IMG/VR virus record: IMGVR_UViG_3300008117_004020 | Span: 54,148 to 118,147 of that record | Length of the DNA stretch: 64,000 bases | Direction: 5' to 3' (one strand) | From: a virus | In this document: piece by piece, positions 17,791-29,200 of the stretch | Position numbering within the stretch: position 1 is the first letter of the stretch | How the letters are laid out: each line of letters opens with the position of its first letter | Made by a program: the position numbers and the translations under genes | Notes under the pieces: generated by a model | Seen by the model: only the letters and a program-made list of their open reading frames with translations | Database searches by the model: none | Told to the model about the DNA's origin: nothing

Positions 17791-20700
17791 TACTTACAAT
17801 TTTTTTCAAATATTTCATCATATGTTGGAGCTCTAAACTTCTTTTTCTTCTTGATAGCATTTGTCTCTTGCTCATTCTGAGATATTTTACCATCAGTGTT
17901 TACATTGTTTTTAACATCATTCTTAACTGCGTTAGGGTCATTTAATAAGTCATCAGCTGTTTTACCCGCAGGTGTTGCAACTTGAATATCTCTAGGGTTA
18001 GTGAAAGCAACTATTGAGTTATATCTTATTAATTGATCTTGTGCTGGTATTTCTACAGTGTCTGAGCTAAGACCCACCTTAGTCATTATAAAGTTCTTGT
18101 AGTCAATGTCTCTAAACTCTACACTCTTAACACCTTCTTTATCTACTATGACTGGGAATAAGAACTGCTCAAATCCTGTCTCCTTGTTCCACCACTTCTT
18201 AGATATATTAATAGGACGATTACCCACTTTATTTACCACCTGAGCTAGTACAGCCTCATCAATCAACGCTTCTCCATTAACCACTTTAATCACATCATAC
18301 ACTGTTGGCGTATCATCATTATATTGTTTAATTGTAAATCTTGACAATGTATTAGGAATCTTAAAGTTTTCTCCAGTGAGCCAGATGTTATATACAAATT
18401 TAATAAGATTTTCCTTAACTACATCAGCATTTTTATCTCCTCTTAATAACATCTCATGGTATGTTTTCATAACATCCACAATATGATTTATAAATGGAGT
18501 TTCTACACCATTCTTATTAAAATTAACATATCTAGTGTTAGGAGGATATAGAGGCTCTTCATTCACTGCACCATTTTTATCCTTAATCATCATCATTAAT
18601 ACACCCTTGTTATTAAACTTAAAGCTAATATTAGGCTGCATTAATTGAGCTAAGAAGCCAGGGTCTTTAGCTGTATTCTTACGATCAGCTTGATTACTCC
18701 TAGCAAGTTTTCTTTTATTCATCTGTCCAGCTGAAATCACAGTGAGGTCAGCAATCTGAGGATTACCTGCCATAGCTTTTCTTCTAGCTTCATTTAACTT
18801 ATCATAAGACTCTTTAGTGAGAAGCTTAGCCATAGGTGACTTGCTATCCTCAGCAAACAATTTAAAGTAGACTATTTGATTCTCCCCATTGTCTAAACCT
18901 TTCTTATCAGATAGATTAGCTCTGTCTAATGTACCCAATCTAGTACCATCTTTAGCAAATACAATAGGATTTCCATTTATATCAGACAAGAAACCAACCA
19001 CTCCTTTTTTAGCAGCTTTCCAATCTTCATCAACTGAACCATCCCACCTAAGTCCTTCATTATCAGCATGTATTGTAACAAATACATCTCCCAGCTTTGC
19101 CTTGTCCATTATATGAAGAGCATTGATGATAGCTCTCACTTTATGATAATACTGTGTAAAATAAGGAGTTTCCTGTTGATTGCTAGGAAATACATCATTA
19201 TTAAGAGACCTTAGAGCATTTGTATCCATTGCACTAATACCTTGTGATGGGTCAACTACACTAGCATCAAATATAGCAGGGTCAGAACCTTGTTTATGTA
19301 CTGGAGGTGTGTATGTTACATCGCCTTCATCTGAACCTGTAGTTTCTGTTTCTTCTTCATCTGCAGGTGCTGGTTCTTCTCTTTTATTTTGAAGCTCTAA
19401 TTCAATTTTAGTCTGAAGAGCATCAGAGATATTAACACCTAATGTTTGTTTAAGAACAGAATTTATATACCTACGAGTCTCCTCATATTCTGAAGAATCT
19501 ATATTACCACCCTCAATTAAAAACTGCATGTAATCAACCAATTGACTTTCACTAAAATTTGTATCATCTTCAGTGAGAATTTCTTCTAAGGAAAGACCTT
19601 TTCTGTCAATGCTGATTAATCCTTTTTTAATTAACTTCTCTATATTAGATCTTGAATCTATATATCCTGTCAACTCATCATAGTTACCTACAGCTGTAGC
19701 TCCATACCTATCTTTTAAATATGCATATTTCTTTGTAAGCGCTCCCTCTTTTACAAACTTCCAATACTCATTTTTAAAGTCTGCATAATCTTTTTGACTC
19801 TTAAATGGTAGGGATATAACCAGTCCTACAAATGGTGCATATTGAGATTCTGACAATGGAACATCTAGCATTTGACCAGATGCATATGATCCCATTCTAT
19901 CTGGATCACCCATTATATCTATAACATTACGTCTTAATGAATCAGATAATAATTCATTTATAGACTTTGATTTAAGAAGTTGCATAAACACTTGCTCATA
20001 AACAATCGCAGCCTTAACAGGAGTGACACCCTTTCTTGTTTTATTAAACACCTCAAGGATGCCATTCTTTGTAGTGTAATAGTATGTTTGTTTTCCAATC
20101 TTAACCTTGGACATACCCTGCACTTGTTTAGAAGCCTCTTTATCTCTAATGGACTGTATTTTAGAACTGATTAACTTCTGAGCACTACTATATAAAGATG
20201 GCACCATAGAGTCTTCGTAGTTAGTCAAATCCTCAGAAAGACTATTAAGCTCTTCAATAGTGCTAGCCTCAGCCACCTTACCTAATAATTCATTAGTGTA
20301 GTTAGACTTAATCAACTCTGCAGTCTGATTAATCACCTCATTTAGTACAGTGCCCTCAACATCAATGCCTATACTCTTTAATAAGTTAGACAGAATTTCA
20401 AGGAATTTCTCCCACACTGACTTGCCAGATTTAGCATATGGTATAGTGGATAGAAGATGCTGAAATGATGGGTTGGTGAAAGCCTCAATAACAAACTCTC
20501 TTATCTGCTCATCATCTGTAAGATTCTCTTGGAATGCATAGAAAGTCTTTGCAGCTGGATTATTTCTTACAGCAGCCATAGCAGACTTAATAGCTTTGGT
20601 AAACTCACCAGAAGGATTTTGAAGTTCCAACTCTATCTCTCTGTGCAAAAGCTCATGTAGAATAACTGTTTCAATAGGAAGATAGGGTTTTTCTTCTGTG

Positions 20701-23700
20701 TAACCCACCTGCTTCATATTGATAGCTACATTATTAGTATCTGGATCAAAGTCTCCTGATGATGGTAATGAATTATTAACTTCTATTGTATCATCAGCAG
20801 CTGTCCTACCTAATAACTTTCTAGCCAGCTCCCTCTCACCCAGTGTTGCAAACTCACTATTAATAATATTCTGTAAAGCTAATCTTGTATTTATCCTACC
20901 ATCTTTAACTTGATATTCTTGCATCAAGTCTTCTTCAGTTCTAATATCAGCGTCATCTTTAGCACGCAAAGCCAACATTCCAGGTTTTGATCCAGGCTGT
21001 ATAGTGGTCAGTTCTTCTAGTGTTAACTCAGGCATAATCTCTTCATAACCAGGAGCTCTTGACAACTTACCCCTACTAGCTTCTATTAAATCCTCTTTAT
21101 ATTGTCTAACTTGCTCCATCTGAGAAGCAGTCAAAGTTCTTTGCTCACCATTAAGAATCCTTACAATCTCTTCATCTGTAAGAGGAGTTGGTGCAGCTTG
21201 ATTGTTAAACATTATAGCCTCCACTTCTAACACTGTAGCAATCATTGCTTTAGATACATTACGTAAATCTCCAGCAAAAATAGTAGGAGCATGTTTATTA
21301 ACTAGTGCTTTTATTAAATTATCAGCTTCTTTCTTAGTAGAAGCCACCCTGATATTTTCTATTACATCTAACAAATCATTATAATAAGTAACAACATCAG
21401 GTTTATTATTAGCAGCCTTTTTTAAAAACCTCTTAGCTATTTCTTCAACTTCAAATGCTGACAATACTTCTTCTATAGATTTATAGACAGTACCTTGCTG
21501 TAAAAATTTATTCTTTTTATCTGATAAAGACTCTAGATTTGCCAATAAATTAGCTTCACTCTGTACTCTATTAATAGACCTGTTATACTCCTTTAAAAGC
21601 TTATACTGCTCATCTGTAATTTCTGATGTAATGGGAATATTAAGTTCTTCTAATATATCAGCTACTTTAATTGATTCTTTATCCTGAGCATATCTAGTTT
21701 TAAAATCATCTATAATATCTTTAGCTTTATATTTAATCTCACCCTCTGATATTTTACCTTTATTAGATAATAAATAGTTAGTAATTTGTTCTTCTAGTTC
21801 ATCAATTTTTCCTGTACTTATAAATATATAAGCTGCTTTATTAATATTAATTGTATAAATCCTAGCTACACCAAGATTAATATGCTCACTAGCATCTGCT
21901 TTTGTACCTAAAGCTTCTAAATTAATACCATCAACATCTGCTGATAATGTACCAGCATTTATAAGATTACTAATTGCAGCTTTTTGACCTGCAGTTGCAG
22001 GATTACCACTGGTTTTACCATTTACAATTGATACATGAGTATCATTTTCATAATCATTATCTACATCAACTGTTAGATTAACCCCCTGCATTTTAGTTGC
22101 TACTGTTTGACTCTGCTGTTTAAATATTTCAAGAGCACCTTGAATCTTTGATTTATATGCAGCTAAATCATTAATGTATTGTAATACAATACTATCATTT
22201 TCAGCAGACCCTTCCTGTTCAATCTTATTAATAGCCTCTTGATATCTCTTATCTATAAGAGACACATAGTATTTGATTAACTCTTCTTTTATTTCAGGGG
22301 ATGCCTGCTCACCTATTATAGTCAAAGCAGCCTCATCCATATCAGACAACAACTGAAGATTTTTAATAGCATCAGCTATCCTAGACTTGAGAGCAGCCAT
22401 GTTTTTAGAATCAGCATTCTTCTTAAGAGTTCTCACTATACTATCCCTCTCATTATTAACCTTATCCATCCACTTTGCTCTCTCAATATTATCAGCCAGA
22501 CTATCTAGCACTGGTGTAAAATCCTCAAATGCTTTTATCACCACTGAAATAGCAACATTAGAATTCTTAAGCAGGTCCCTAATCTTTTGTCTTACAGTAT
22601 TATAAGCTGCTTTGAATTGAGGATCATCTTGAGAATAGACTTTTTTAGGAAGACCTATAAGCTGAGTAGCTCTTTGTGATATAGCCATCTCCACCTTGTC
22701 TCTTTGCTCAGGAGATAGTGAATCATATTTAGCATTACCTGGAGTGATGTAATCAACAAAATCTTCTAATAATTCATCTTGTGTAGCATTACTAATCCTC
22801 TCAATAAGATTATCAACATCTACTGTTGGGGTTGATGGTGTAGGTGTAACAGGAGCTGCTTGTTTACCACCTTCTAAAGCAGCCAGTTCTGCATCATACT
22901 TAGCTTTAATTGCTTTGTATATTGCAGGAATAACTCCTGTCATATTAGGATCTAAACCATATTGTTTAGCATAAACTTCTTTACCTCTTCTCTCAAAATC
23001 AATTTCTTCTTTTCTTAATCTTTCTTCTATATGTGCTTCAATAAGCTCTCTATTTGATTTGTTAAAGCGATTATCAAGTTTTTCACCTTCAAAATAAACT
23101 CCATCAGCCTTCACTTCATAGTTAGTACCATCCACTTTACCTAATGGTATATCAGGTCTTGTAGGAGGCTGTGTAACTGGAGGAGTTGCAACTGGTTGAG
23201 GAGTAGGCTGTTGCGACATTGCTTCATCTAAATTCTTAGCAATCTCGTTAGCTTCATCTTCTGTAGCAATGCCCTTCTGTACTAAATTACCCTGTGGACT
23301 TATTACAGAGAATGTGCCATCAGCATCTTGTTTAACTGTATGTACATTTCCTATTTGTTCAGGAGCTGTTTCTACCTCTTTAGCAGTTTGATAATAATTA
23401 TTATATTCATCAAGAATCTCATCCATCAACTCATCCACTGTATCAAACTCTCTATTTGCTGCAGCTTCTCTAAGCCTAGCATACAACACCTTCACCTTAG
23501 GTTGATTAGCAAAATCAGTATTAGAGTCTAGTTCCTTGAGCAACTCTGTTCTTAGTTGTACAACAGCTTGCCTTCTAAACATCTCAGCTGTATAAAATTT
23601 TGTAGCTGATTCAAAATGTCTGTCAAACTGTTCAGCAAAACCTTCAGGTGATGAAAGTAAAGATATATTAGTGACAGCCCTGCCCTTATCATTATTAAGA

Positions 23701-26231
23701 CGAGCATAATCAATCATCCCCTTATATCCAGCTTCAATCTGTTCAGACGTAAGCATATCACCACCCATAGTATCCTGATAAGCATCCATCAACTCTTTGA
23801 ATGCAGCTTTAGACTCATCTGTAAATTCAGCCATAGACAAACTGAATCCTTCTGCTCTTGTAAAAGATTCTGTAATAAGTTTATTGGAGTCTCTCCATTT
23901 GCTAAGAGCTCTTAATTGTCTTTCTTTGTCAGCAATCAGCTTCTTAGTCTTTTCATCTTGTGTCTCTGCAGACTTAAGATTCTTTATCTCATCTTGTAAT
24001 AGAAGAGTCTCTGTAGTGATATTCTCATCAGATGTAGCTGTGTAGAAAGGATTATAGAGAGCATCTCCTAATGAATCTTTGACATCACCCAGAATATTAG
24101 ACATCCTACCTATAACATTTCTATAGGTATCTTTTTCAAATATTAAGTCTTGTACAGCATTCTCCCAAGCTATATATCTAAGCTGTCCTCTCTTTTTCTC
24201 CTCAGTACCATCTTTTAATTTAGAAAAATCAGACCATGCATTAGGGAACTCTTGTTTTATTTTGTCATAGTCTTTTGCTATATCAGCAGCCTTTTGTTCA
24301 AAAGTATTAAGATAATCCATAGCAGACTTCTTATTACTTGAATCTGCAGTCACTTTAAATATTGCTTCAAAGTCATCTGCACTAAGATTATTCAACTGAT
24401 CACGCATGGTGTCCATCATATACTCTAGCTTACCAGTACGCAATCCTAGTACAATCATATCCCTCATCTGCTGGTTATGCAGATTCTTATACGCATAAAT
24501 GTCCCCGCTTTTAATAGCCTCAGACATTTGTTTAGAAAACTCCATCTGATTATTAGCATTAGCAATACGTGGGTCAAATACTCTCAGAGGATTCTCTTCC
24601 CATTTATTTAATTTTGCAGCATAATCATCAATAATGTTTTTTCTTTCTTGCATTTGTTTTTTGTACACTGTACTGTTCAGAGCCTTTCCTATACTCATAT
24701 TAACAGCAGTGCCAGGAACACCTATAATAAATCCACTAATGAACTCATCAAAAGCATTTTTACCATCTAAGTGATCAGATACAGCTTTACCTGCCAAGTA
24801 CATTTGCTCAAACCCACTTTTTCTATCATACTGATCTTTATAATACTTGTTCCAGAACTCAGAAGATGATCCTTGTACAACTTCTTGAACACCTTCCCAT
24901 GCACTATCAATACCCCATTTAAAAAGACCTTTACCAGCACCAGCAGCTCCTTCTTTAGTAAACATAGAAAGAGTACCTTTCCTCACCCATCCTTTTGCTG
25001 TTCTCACCAAATCATCCCCTATATTTCCTGAAAGCTCAGATAAAAATCTTTTTTGAGCACCAAATGGACCTCTAAATAAGTTGCCCATATTAATCCTGTT
25101 CATCACATACAGCAGTCCTGTATTAGTGATACCATTGCCCATAGCAATATCAGACGCTTCTTTCTCTAGATTTGCACGCTCACCTAGAGTTAGCATCCTG
25201 CCCTCTTCCTTAGCTTTTCTTGTAGCCTCATCCATATAATCAACATATGATGATGCTGCTTCAAATTTTGCTTCTGCAGCAGCAGCATTCCATTGTTTAG
25301 TGAATGAATAAAAGCTACCAAGACCAGCCTTTATATTACTAGATTTTGTAAAGTATTGATATGCTTGTTTGATTTTATTAGCAGACTCTATAGAGTTTTC
25401 AATCTTACTAAGATTTTTATAAAACTTACCTAGAGTTAGTATTCTCTTAACTTTATTAACTAAAGATGCGCCAGCAGCAGCAATACTTGCTCCTTCAGTT
25501 TCAGGAGCTAGTATGGCTGCAGCAGCAAACTCTAATACTAATTGTGTACTGAATGCTCCTATTGTTCCTAGGGTGAATCCAAATTGACCAACAGTAGTTG
25601 CAAACTTTCCAAATCCAAACTCATCTCCTCTTTGTTCAGCTTCAGTGAGAGGAATATAGTTTTCTGTAGAAATCTGCTGCATGGTTCTACCCATATCAGC
25701 CAACTCCTTTGTATCACTAAATGGAAGAAATGCCTCTTTTAAATCACCACTGACAAGATTTTTCCAAAACTTACCTTCTGTAACCCATTGTTCTTTAAAT
25801 GTTTCTGCAGCAAGACCAGTCATTTGATCCCACGCAAGACCCATCTTTTGCCATCTTGTTAAACTTCTAGCAAACCTATCCTCATTATTTTCAAATGGGT
25901 AAAACCCTATCTCTGTAAATAGATTATCTCTATCTGGATTATCAAATGTCTTTTGAAGCTTTGTAAAACTCTCATCTGTATATCTTATAGGCTGAGTGAT
26001 GTTTGCAGGATCAAATGTTTTTCCTGCATACCTTGATAAACTATTAGACCTAATTGCATTATATGGATCTACATCATACCTACCAGATGAAAGTTCTGGT
26101 ACAATAGTTAATCCTGGACTTGGCAATCCTTCTAATGGTTCAAGCCCACTAGGATTTAATACCCCTAAAGGGTCAAGAGTTTGATTATCAGGTTGTTGTG
26201 GAGGAACAGGAGGAGTGTTATCTAACGCCAT
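17790..26231 (-). CDS. Giant virion protein with HELLH zincin domain
   Basis: At 2813 residues this is the longest gene in the window. The N-terminus is Pro-rich and disordered, followed by hydrophobic, Ala/Gly-rich stretches (about 205-260 and 470-530) of the kind seen in ejected phage proteins. Pro/Thr-rich linkers near 1010 and 1130 separate long helical segments. A zinc-peptidase motif HELLH lies at 1859-1863. About 65 residues later REFVIEAFTNPSF supplies a Glu suited as third zinc ligand; this pairing is typical of zincin domains in phage large polyvalent proteins. The C-terminus has another disordered acidic segment and a basic KKKKKFR tail. It lies just upstream of, and overlaps by one base, the RNA polymerase gene. 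It could act as a protease in virion maturation or after injection, or as an accessory subunit of the polymerase; the sequence does not decide. Confidence 0.7.
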   Translation of the reverse strand: MALDNTPPVPPQQPDNQTLDPLGVLNPSGLEPLEGLPSPGLTIVPELSSGRYDVDPYNAIRSNSLSRYAGKTFDPANITQPIRYTDESFTKLQKTFDNPDRDNLFTEIGFYPFENNEDRFARSLTRWQKMGLAWDQMTGLAAETFKEQWVTEGKFWKNLVSGDLKEAFLPFSDTKELADMGRTMQQISTENYIPLTEAEQRGDEFGFGKFATTVGQFGFTLGTIGAFSTQLVLEFAAAAILAPETEGASIAAAGASLVNKVKRILTLGKFYKNLSKIENSIESANKIKQAYQYFTKSSNIKAGLGSFYSFTKQWNAAAAEAKFEAASSYVDYMDEATRKAKEEGRMLTLGERANLEKEASDIAMGNGITNTGLLYVMNRINMGNLFRGPFGAQKRFLSELSGNIGDDLVRTAKGWVRKGTLSMFTKEGAAGAGKGLFKWGIDSAWEGVQEVVQGSSSEFWNKYYKDQYDRKSGFEQMYLAGKAVSDHLDGKNAFDEFISGFIIGVPGTAVNMSIGKALNSTVYKKQMQERKNIIDDYAAKLNKWEENPLRVFDPRIANANNQMEFSKQMSEAIKSGDIYAYKNLHNQQMRDMIVLGLRTGKLEYMMDTMRDQLNNLSADDFEAIFKVTADSSNKKSAMDYLNTFEQKAADIAKDYDKIKQEFPNAWSDFSKLKDGTEEKKRGQLRYIAWENAVQDLIFEKDTYRNVIGRMSNILGDVKDSLGDALYNPFYTATSDENITTETLLLQDEIKNLKSAETQDEKTKKLIADKERQLRALSKWRDSNKLITESFTRAEGFSLSMAEFTDESKAAFKELMDAYQDTMGGDMLTSEQIEAGYKGMIDYARLNNDKGRAVTNISLLSSPEGFAEQFDRHFESATKFYTAEMFRRQAVVQLRTELLKELDSNTDFANQPKVKVLYARLREAAANREFDTVDELMDEILDEYNNYYQTAKEVETAPEQIGNVHTVKQDADGTFSVISPQGNLVQKGIATEDEANEIAKNLDEAMSQQPTPQPVATPPVTQPPTRPDIPLGKVDGTNYEVKADGVYFEGEKLDNRFNKSNRELIEAHIEERLRKEEIDFERRGKEVYAKQYGLDPNMTGVIPAIYKAIKAKYDAELAALEGGKQAAPVTPTPSTPTVDVDNLIERISNATQDELLEDFVDYITPGNAKYDSLSPEQRDKVEMAISQRATQLIGLPKKVYSQDDPQFKAAYNTVRQKIRDLLKNSNVAISVVIKAFEDFTPVLDSLADNIERAKWMDKVNNERDSIVRTLKKNADSKNMAALKSRIADAIKNLQLLSDMDEAALTIIGEQASPEIKEELIKYYVSLIDKRYQEAINKIEQEGSAENDSIVLQYINDLAAYKSKIQGALEIFKQQSQTVATKMQGVNLTVDVDNDYENDTHVSIVNGKTSGNPATAGQKAAISNLINAGTLSADVDGINLEALGTKADASEHINLGVARIYTININKAAYIFISTGKIDELEEQITNYLLSNKGKISEGEIKYKAKDIIDDFKTRYAQDKESIKVADILEELNIPITSEITDEQYKLLKEYNRSINRVQSEANLLANLESLSDKKNKFLQQGTVYKSIEEVLSAFEVEEIAKRFLKKAANNKPDVVTYYNDLLDVIENIRVASTKKEADNLIKALVNKHAPTIFAGDLRNVSKAMIATVLEVEAIMFNNQAAPTPLTDEEIVRILNGEQRTLTASQMEQVRQYKEDLIEASRGKLSRAPGYEEIMPELTLEELTTIQPGSKPGMLALRAKDDADIRTEEDLMQEYQVKDGRINTRLALQNIINSEFATLGERELARKLLGRTAADDTIEVNNSLPSSGDFDPDTNNVAINMKQVGYTEEKPYLPIETVILHELLHREIELELQNPSGEFTKAIKSAMAAVRNNPAAKTFYAFQENLTDDEQIREFVIEAFTNPSFQHLLSTIPYAKSGKSVWEKFLEILSNLLKSIGIDVEGTVLNEVINQTAELIKSNYTNELLGKVAEASTIEELNSLSEDLTNYEDSMVPSLYSSAQKLISSKIQSIRDKEASKQVQGMSKVKIGKQTYYYTTKNGILEVFNKTRKGVTPVKAAIVYEQVFMQLLKSKSINELLSDSLRRNVIDIMGDPDRMGSYASGQMLDVPLSESQYAPFVGLVISLPFKSQKDYADFKNEYWKFVKEGALTKKYAYLKDRYGATAVGNYDELTGYIDSRSNIEKLIKKGLISIDRKGLSLEEILTEDDTNFSESQLVDYMQFLIEGGNIDSSEYEETRRYINSVLKQTLGVNISDALQTKIELELQNKREEPAPADEEETETTGSDEGDVTYTPPVHKQGSDPAIFDASVVDPSQGISAMDTNALRSLNNDVFPSNQQETPYFTQYYHKVRAIINALHIMDKAKLGDVFVTIHADNEGLRWDGSVDEDWKAAKKGVVGFLSDINGNPIVFAKDGTRLGTLDRANLSDKKGLDNGENQIVYFKLFAEDSKSPMAKLLTKESYDKLNEARRKAMAGNPQIADLTVISAGQMNKRKLARSNQADRKNTAKDPGFLAQLMQPNISFKFNNKGVLMMMIKDKNGAVNEEPLYPPNTRYVNFNKNGVETPFINHIVDVMKTYHEMLLRGDKNADVVKENLIKFVYNIWLTGENFKIPNTLSRFTIKQYNDDTPTVYDVIKVVNGEALIDEAVLAQVVNKVGNRPINISKKWWNKETGFEQFLFPVIVDKEGVKSVEFRDIDYKNFIMTKVGLSSDTVEIPAQDQLIRYNSIVAFTNPRDIQVATPAGKTADDLLNDPNAVKNDVKNNVNTDGKISQNEQETNAIKKKKKFRAPTYDEIFEKNCK

Positions 26232-26234
26232 TCT

Positions 26235-29200
26235 TTATCGATTTAAAGATCCATCTAAGTCTTGCACAGTAATAAATGTCTGTGGAGAGTTAGCTTTCAA
26301 TGACTTAAGTTTAGTTTTATTTTGTCTTTCAGCTAGTGCTATTTGATTACCTATGTAAGCGACAACACTTTCATTAACAGATCTAAAGCTATTAGTTGGA
26401 GGAAATAATATCACTTGATCAGCATCATCGCCAGCCAAAGATACAGGTTCATATTCAATCTCGCCATTATCATTAATTACAGGCATTTTATATGTACCAC
26501 TCACCTCATACCCTTCTCCTGTAGACAGCTTTCTTATTTTATATTCATAGCGATCTTTAGCAAACTCAGGACTTGAGTAGTTCATATTCTCTTGAAAATA
26601 TCTTTCTGTAATATTATACTCACCTGGAAGTGTGCCTGGGATCATTTTATTTGGGAGTCTTATTTCTTGCTGAGAAACTCTAAATACTAAACCATTTGCT
26701 TTAATCTTTTTTACAATTTCTTTCTCAGCTAGTATAGCATCATTATCATTTGTAGCAGTTGACTGAGTGGTTAACTCTGCAATTCTACCTTCTAAATATT
26801 TATCATTAAATCTAATAGTGTATCTATATCTATCATCTCCTTGTATACCAGTAAAAGGTTCATATAACACTTGATGTTGAGCACCAGATGTAGCGTGAGA
26901 ATTTAAAAGATTACCAATTGCAGATCTAATTGCATTTTTTTGTTCATCATCTATTTCATTATTACCGACTAATTTAGAATAATCTAATATTTGAGTTAAA
27001 TTATCTTCAGGAAGCTTTGGCTGAGAAACTTCTTCACTACCTAATTTTAACAATAATCCAATAGCTTTTTCAGCATTTTCACCTTGGAGATCAGGCATAT
27101 CAGCTAATGTATATCCATAAAACTGAGCTAAATTATCTTTCTCACCAATCAACTTTAAAGAATCTTGAGCAGGAAGTGAATTATTAAACTCTTCTATTAT
27201 ACTATCATAATTATTATCAATATACCTAAGTTTTTTAGCTTTAGCTGGATCTTTACGAGTAACAACATGTGTACTATAAGATATACCAAAGTCTCCTGGT
27301 GTTCTAATCTCCTCATCTTTTATCACTGAAGTAGCATCATTAATTTCTGCTTTTATTTCATCTCTAGTTTTAAATCTATAATTCCCATGGGAATCTTTAA
27401 CTACTAAAAGCGGATCTACTATATTTTTACCTGGAGCAAGCAATTCATTAGAAATCTTGTTAATATCATTATTTATTTTATCTAATTGATTTTTAGCATT
27501 GTCAATATTCTCTAAATCAAATGCCAGTTTTGACCACTCACTAAATGGCATATTAGCTTTAGTGAGATTCATATTATCTGAAGCCTTACCAAATAAAAAA
27601 CTATACATATTGGCATATGTAGGTGTCTTATCACCATCTTTACCTGCTAACCACTTTTCAAACTCAGCGCCATATTTTTGTACAAATTTCTTTACAGGCA
27701 GTTCTGTATTGTCATCTTTGTAACCAATATCAGTTTTTGGATCAGTAATTAACCCCTTGAACTTAAGATACTCAGGAGACTCTTTATTTAAATCACCAGA
27801 ATTGCGTTTTAGTACATGCTGAATAACTGTATTAACTTCAGGAAATTCAGTTCTCAAAGCCCTCTCTATAAAAGACATAGAAGCAGCATCCACTGTACCC
27901 TCTAAAGATTTCCTATAAGTAGCCATTGTTCCAAGCAAACCTGATATAGATGTGTTTTTTGGAACGTTTCCTAATAAAGATTGCTGAGGAGTGTTAGCTT
28001 TTTGTAAATCTGTAGGTTCCCCAGGAGTTGTACCTTTTTTAGTAGTTTTAGTACCAGTGGCAGGAATCATTGTTAATTGTCCTGTTTCTGGATCAAAACC
28101 AAATGTCATTCCTCCAGGTGTTCCAGCTGCATCAATTCGCATCTGAGCCATTCTCTCCCTACTCTCTCTATCTAACTTTTTCTCTTGAAGATCCAACCAT
28201 GCAAAAAATGTCTCATCTTTTTTAACAGTGGACTGCTCTGTTCCATAAGAATAACCCTTTACAATCTTATCTAAAGATTGACTATAAAGAGTTTCACTCC
28301 AATAGTTTTTACCAAGCCTAGTGTATTCACTTGCTGTCTTATCCAGGTCAAACATATTGAGTCTTTTCTCATAGTCCTCATATTGTTTCTTATAGAATAA
28401 AACATTTGCCCTATAACCTTTTGCATCTTCTGTATTAGGGATTTTACCATCTTTTGAGTTGGCTTTAAAATAAGTATCCCAAGCAGTGTTAGCCCTTTCA
28501 TATGCTGATTTGTAATTCTGTAGCTCCTGAGTGTATAAATCTCTAGTCTTATTTGCTAAATCATATCCCAGTTCCTTCCTAGCATCAGTCTCAGATAACC
28601 CCTGTGCCATCTTTTCTTCAAGAGCGCGATCATATACTACTTCTCCCCATGCATCAAAGTATTTCCTCTCATCACCTGTAATAAGACCATCTAAAAGATA
28701 TTTAAGAGGTTGTTCAATTAATTTGCCGTTCACTCTCTCAAATATAGCACCTTTACCATCCCTAGTTTGTGAAATCACTTTTAACTTGTCAGAAGTAAGA
28801 TATTTTTCTAACTTATCAACCAAATTAACACCAGGAACATAATACCTAGGCTTAACATTCATAATGCTACCATCCCCTCTTTTAGCTCTTCTGAGTTCTT
28901 TTAAAGGAAGAGTAACATACTCATCAGATATTGGAGAGTGCATAGCTCTTTTCTTAGCATCATCAGATGTTAAGAAAGACTGCCCCATTTGAAGCTGCTG
29001 TCCTGATATTTTTGTAATACCTATATCGTTTTGAAGTTCCTTATCATTAAAGAATGGTTCAAACACATTCTCAGCCATACTAACATTCTGTGGGAGAGAC
29101 AAATCTACATTAGGAAGATCTTTAAGATTGTTTTCTATATCTTTAAGATACTCTGCTTGTTTCTCAATATCCTGAGGATTTGTAGCCTTAGAGTTAAGTA

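Noticed and set aside
10615-26231. Stop-codon reassignment, as known in some crAss-like phages
   Set aside because: The giant genes run without in-frame stops in the standard code, TAA and TGA are used as ends, and overlaps such as ATGA fit normal termination.
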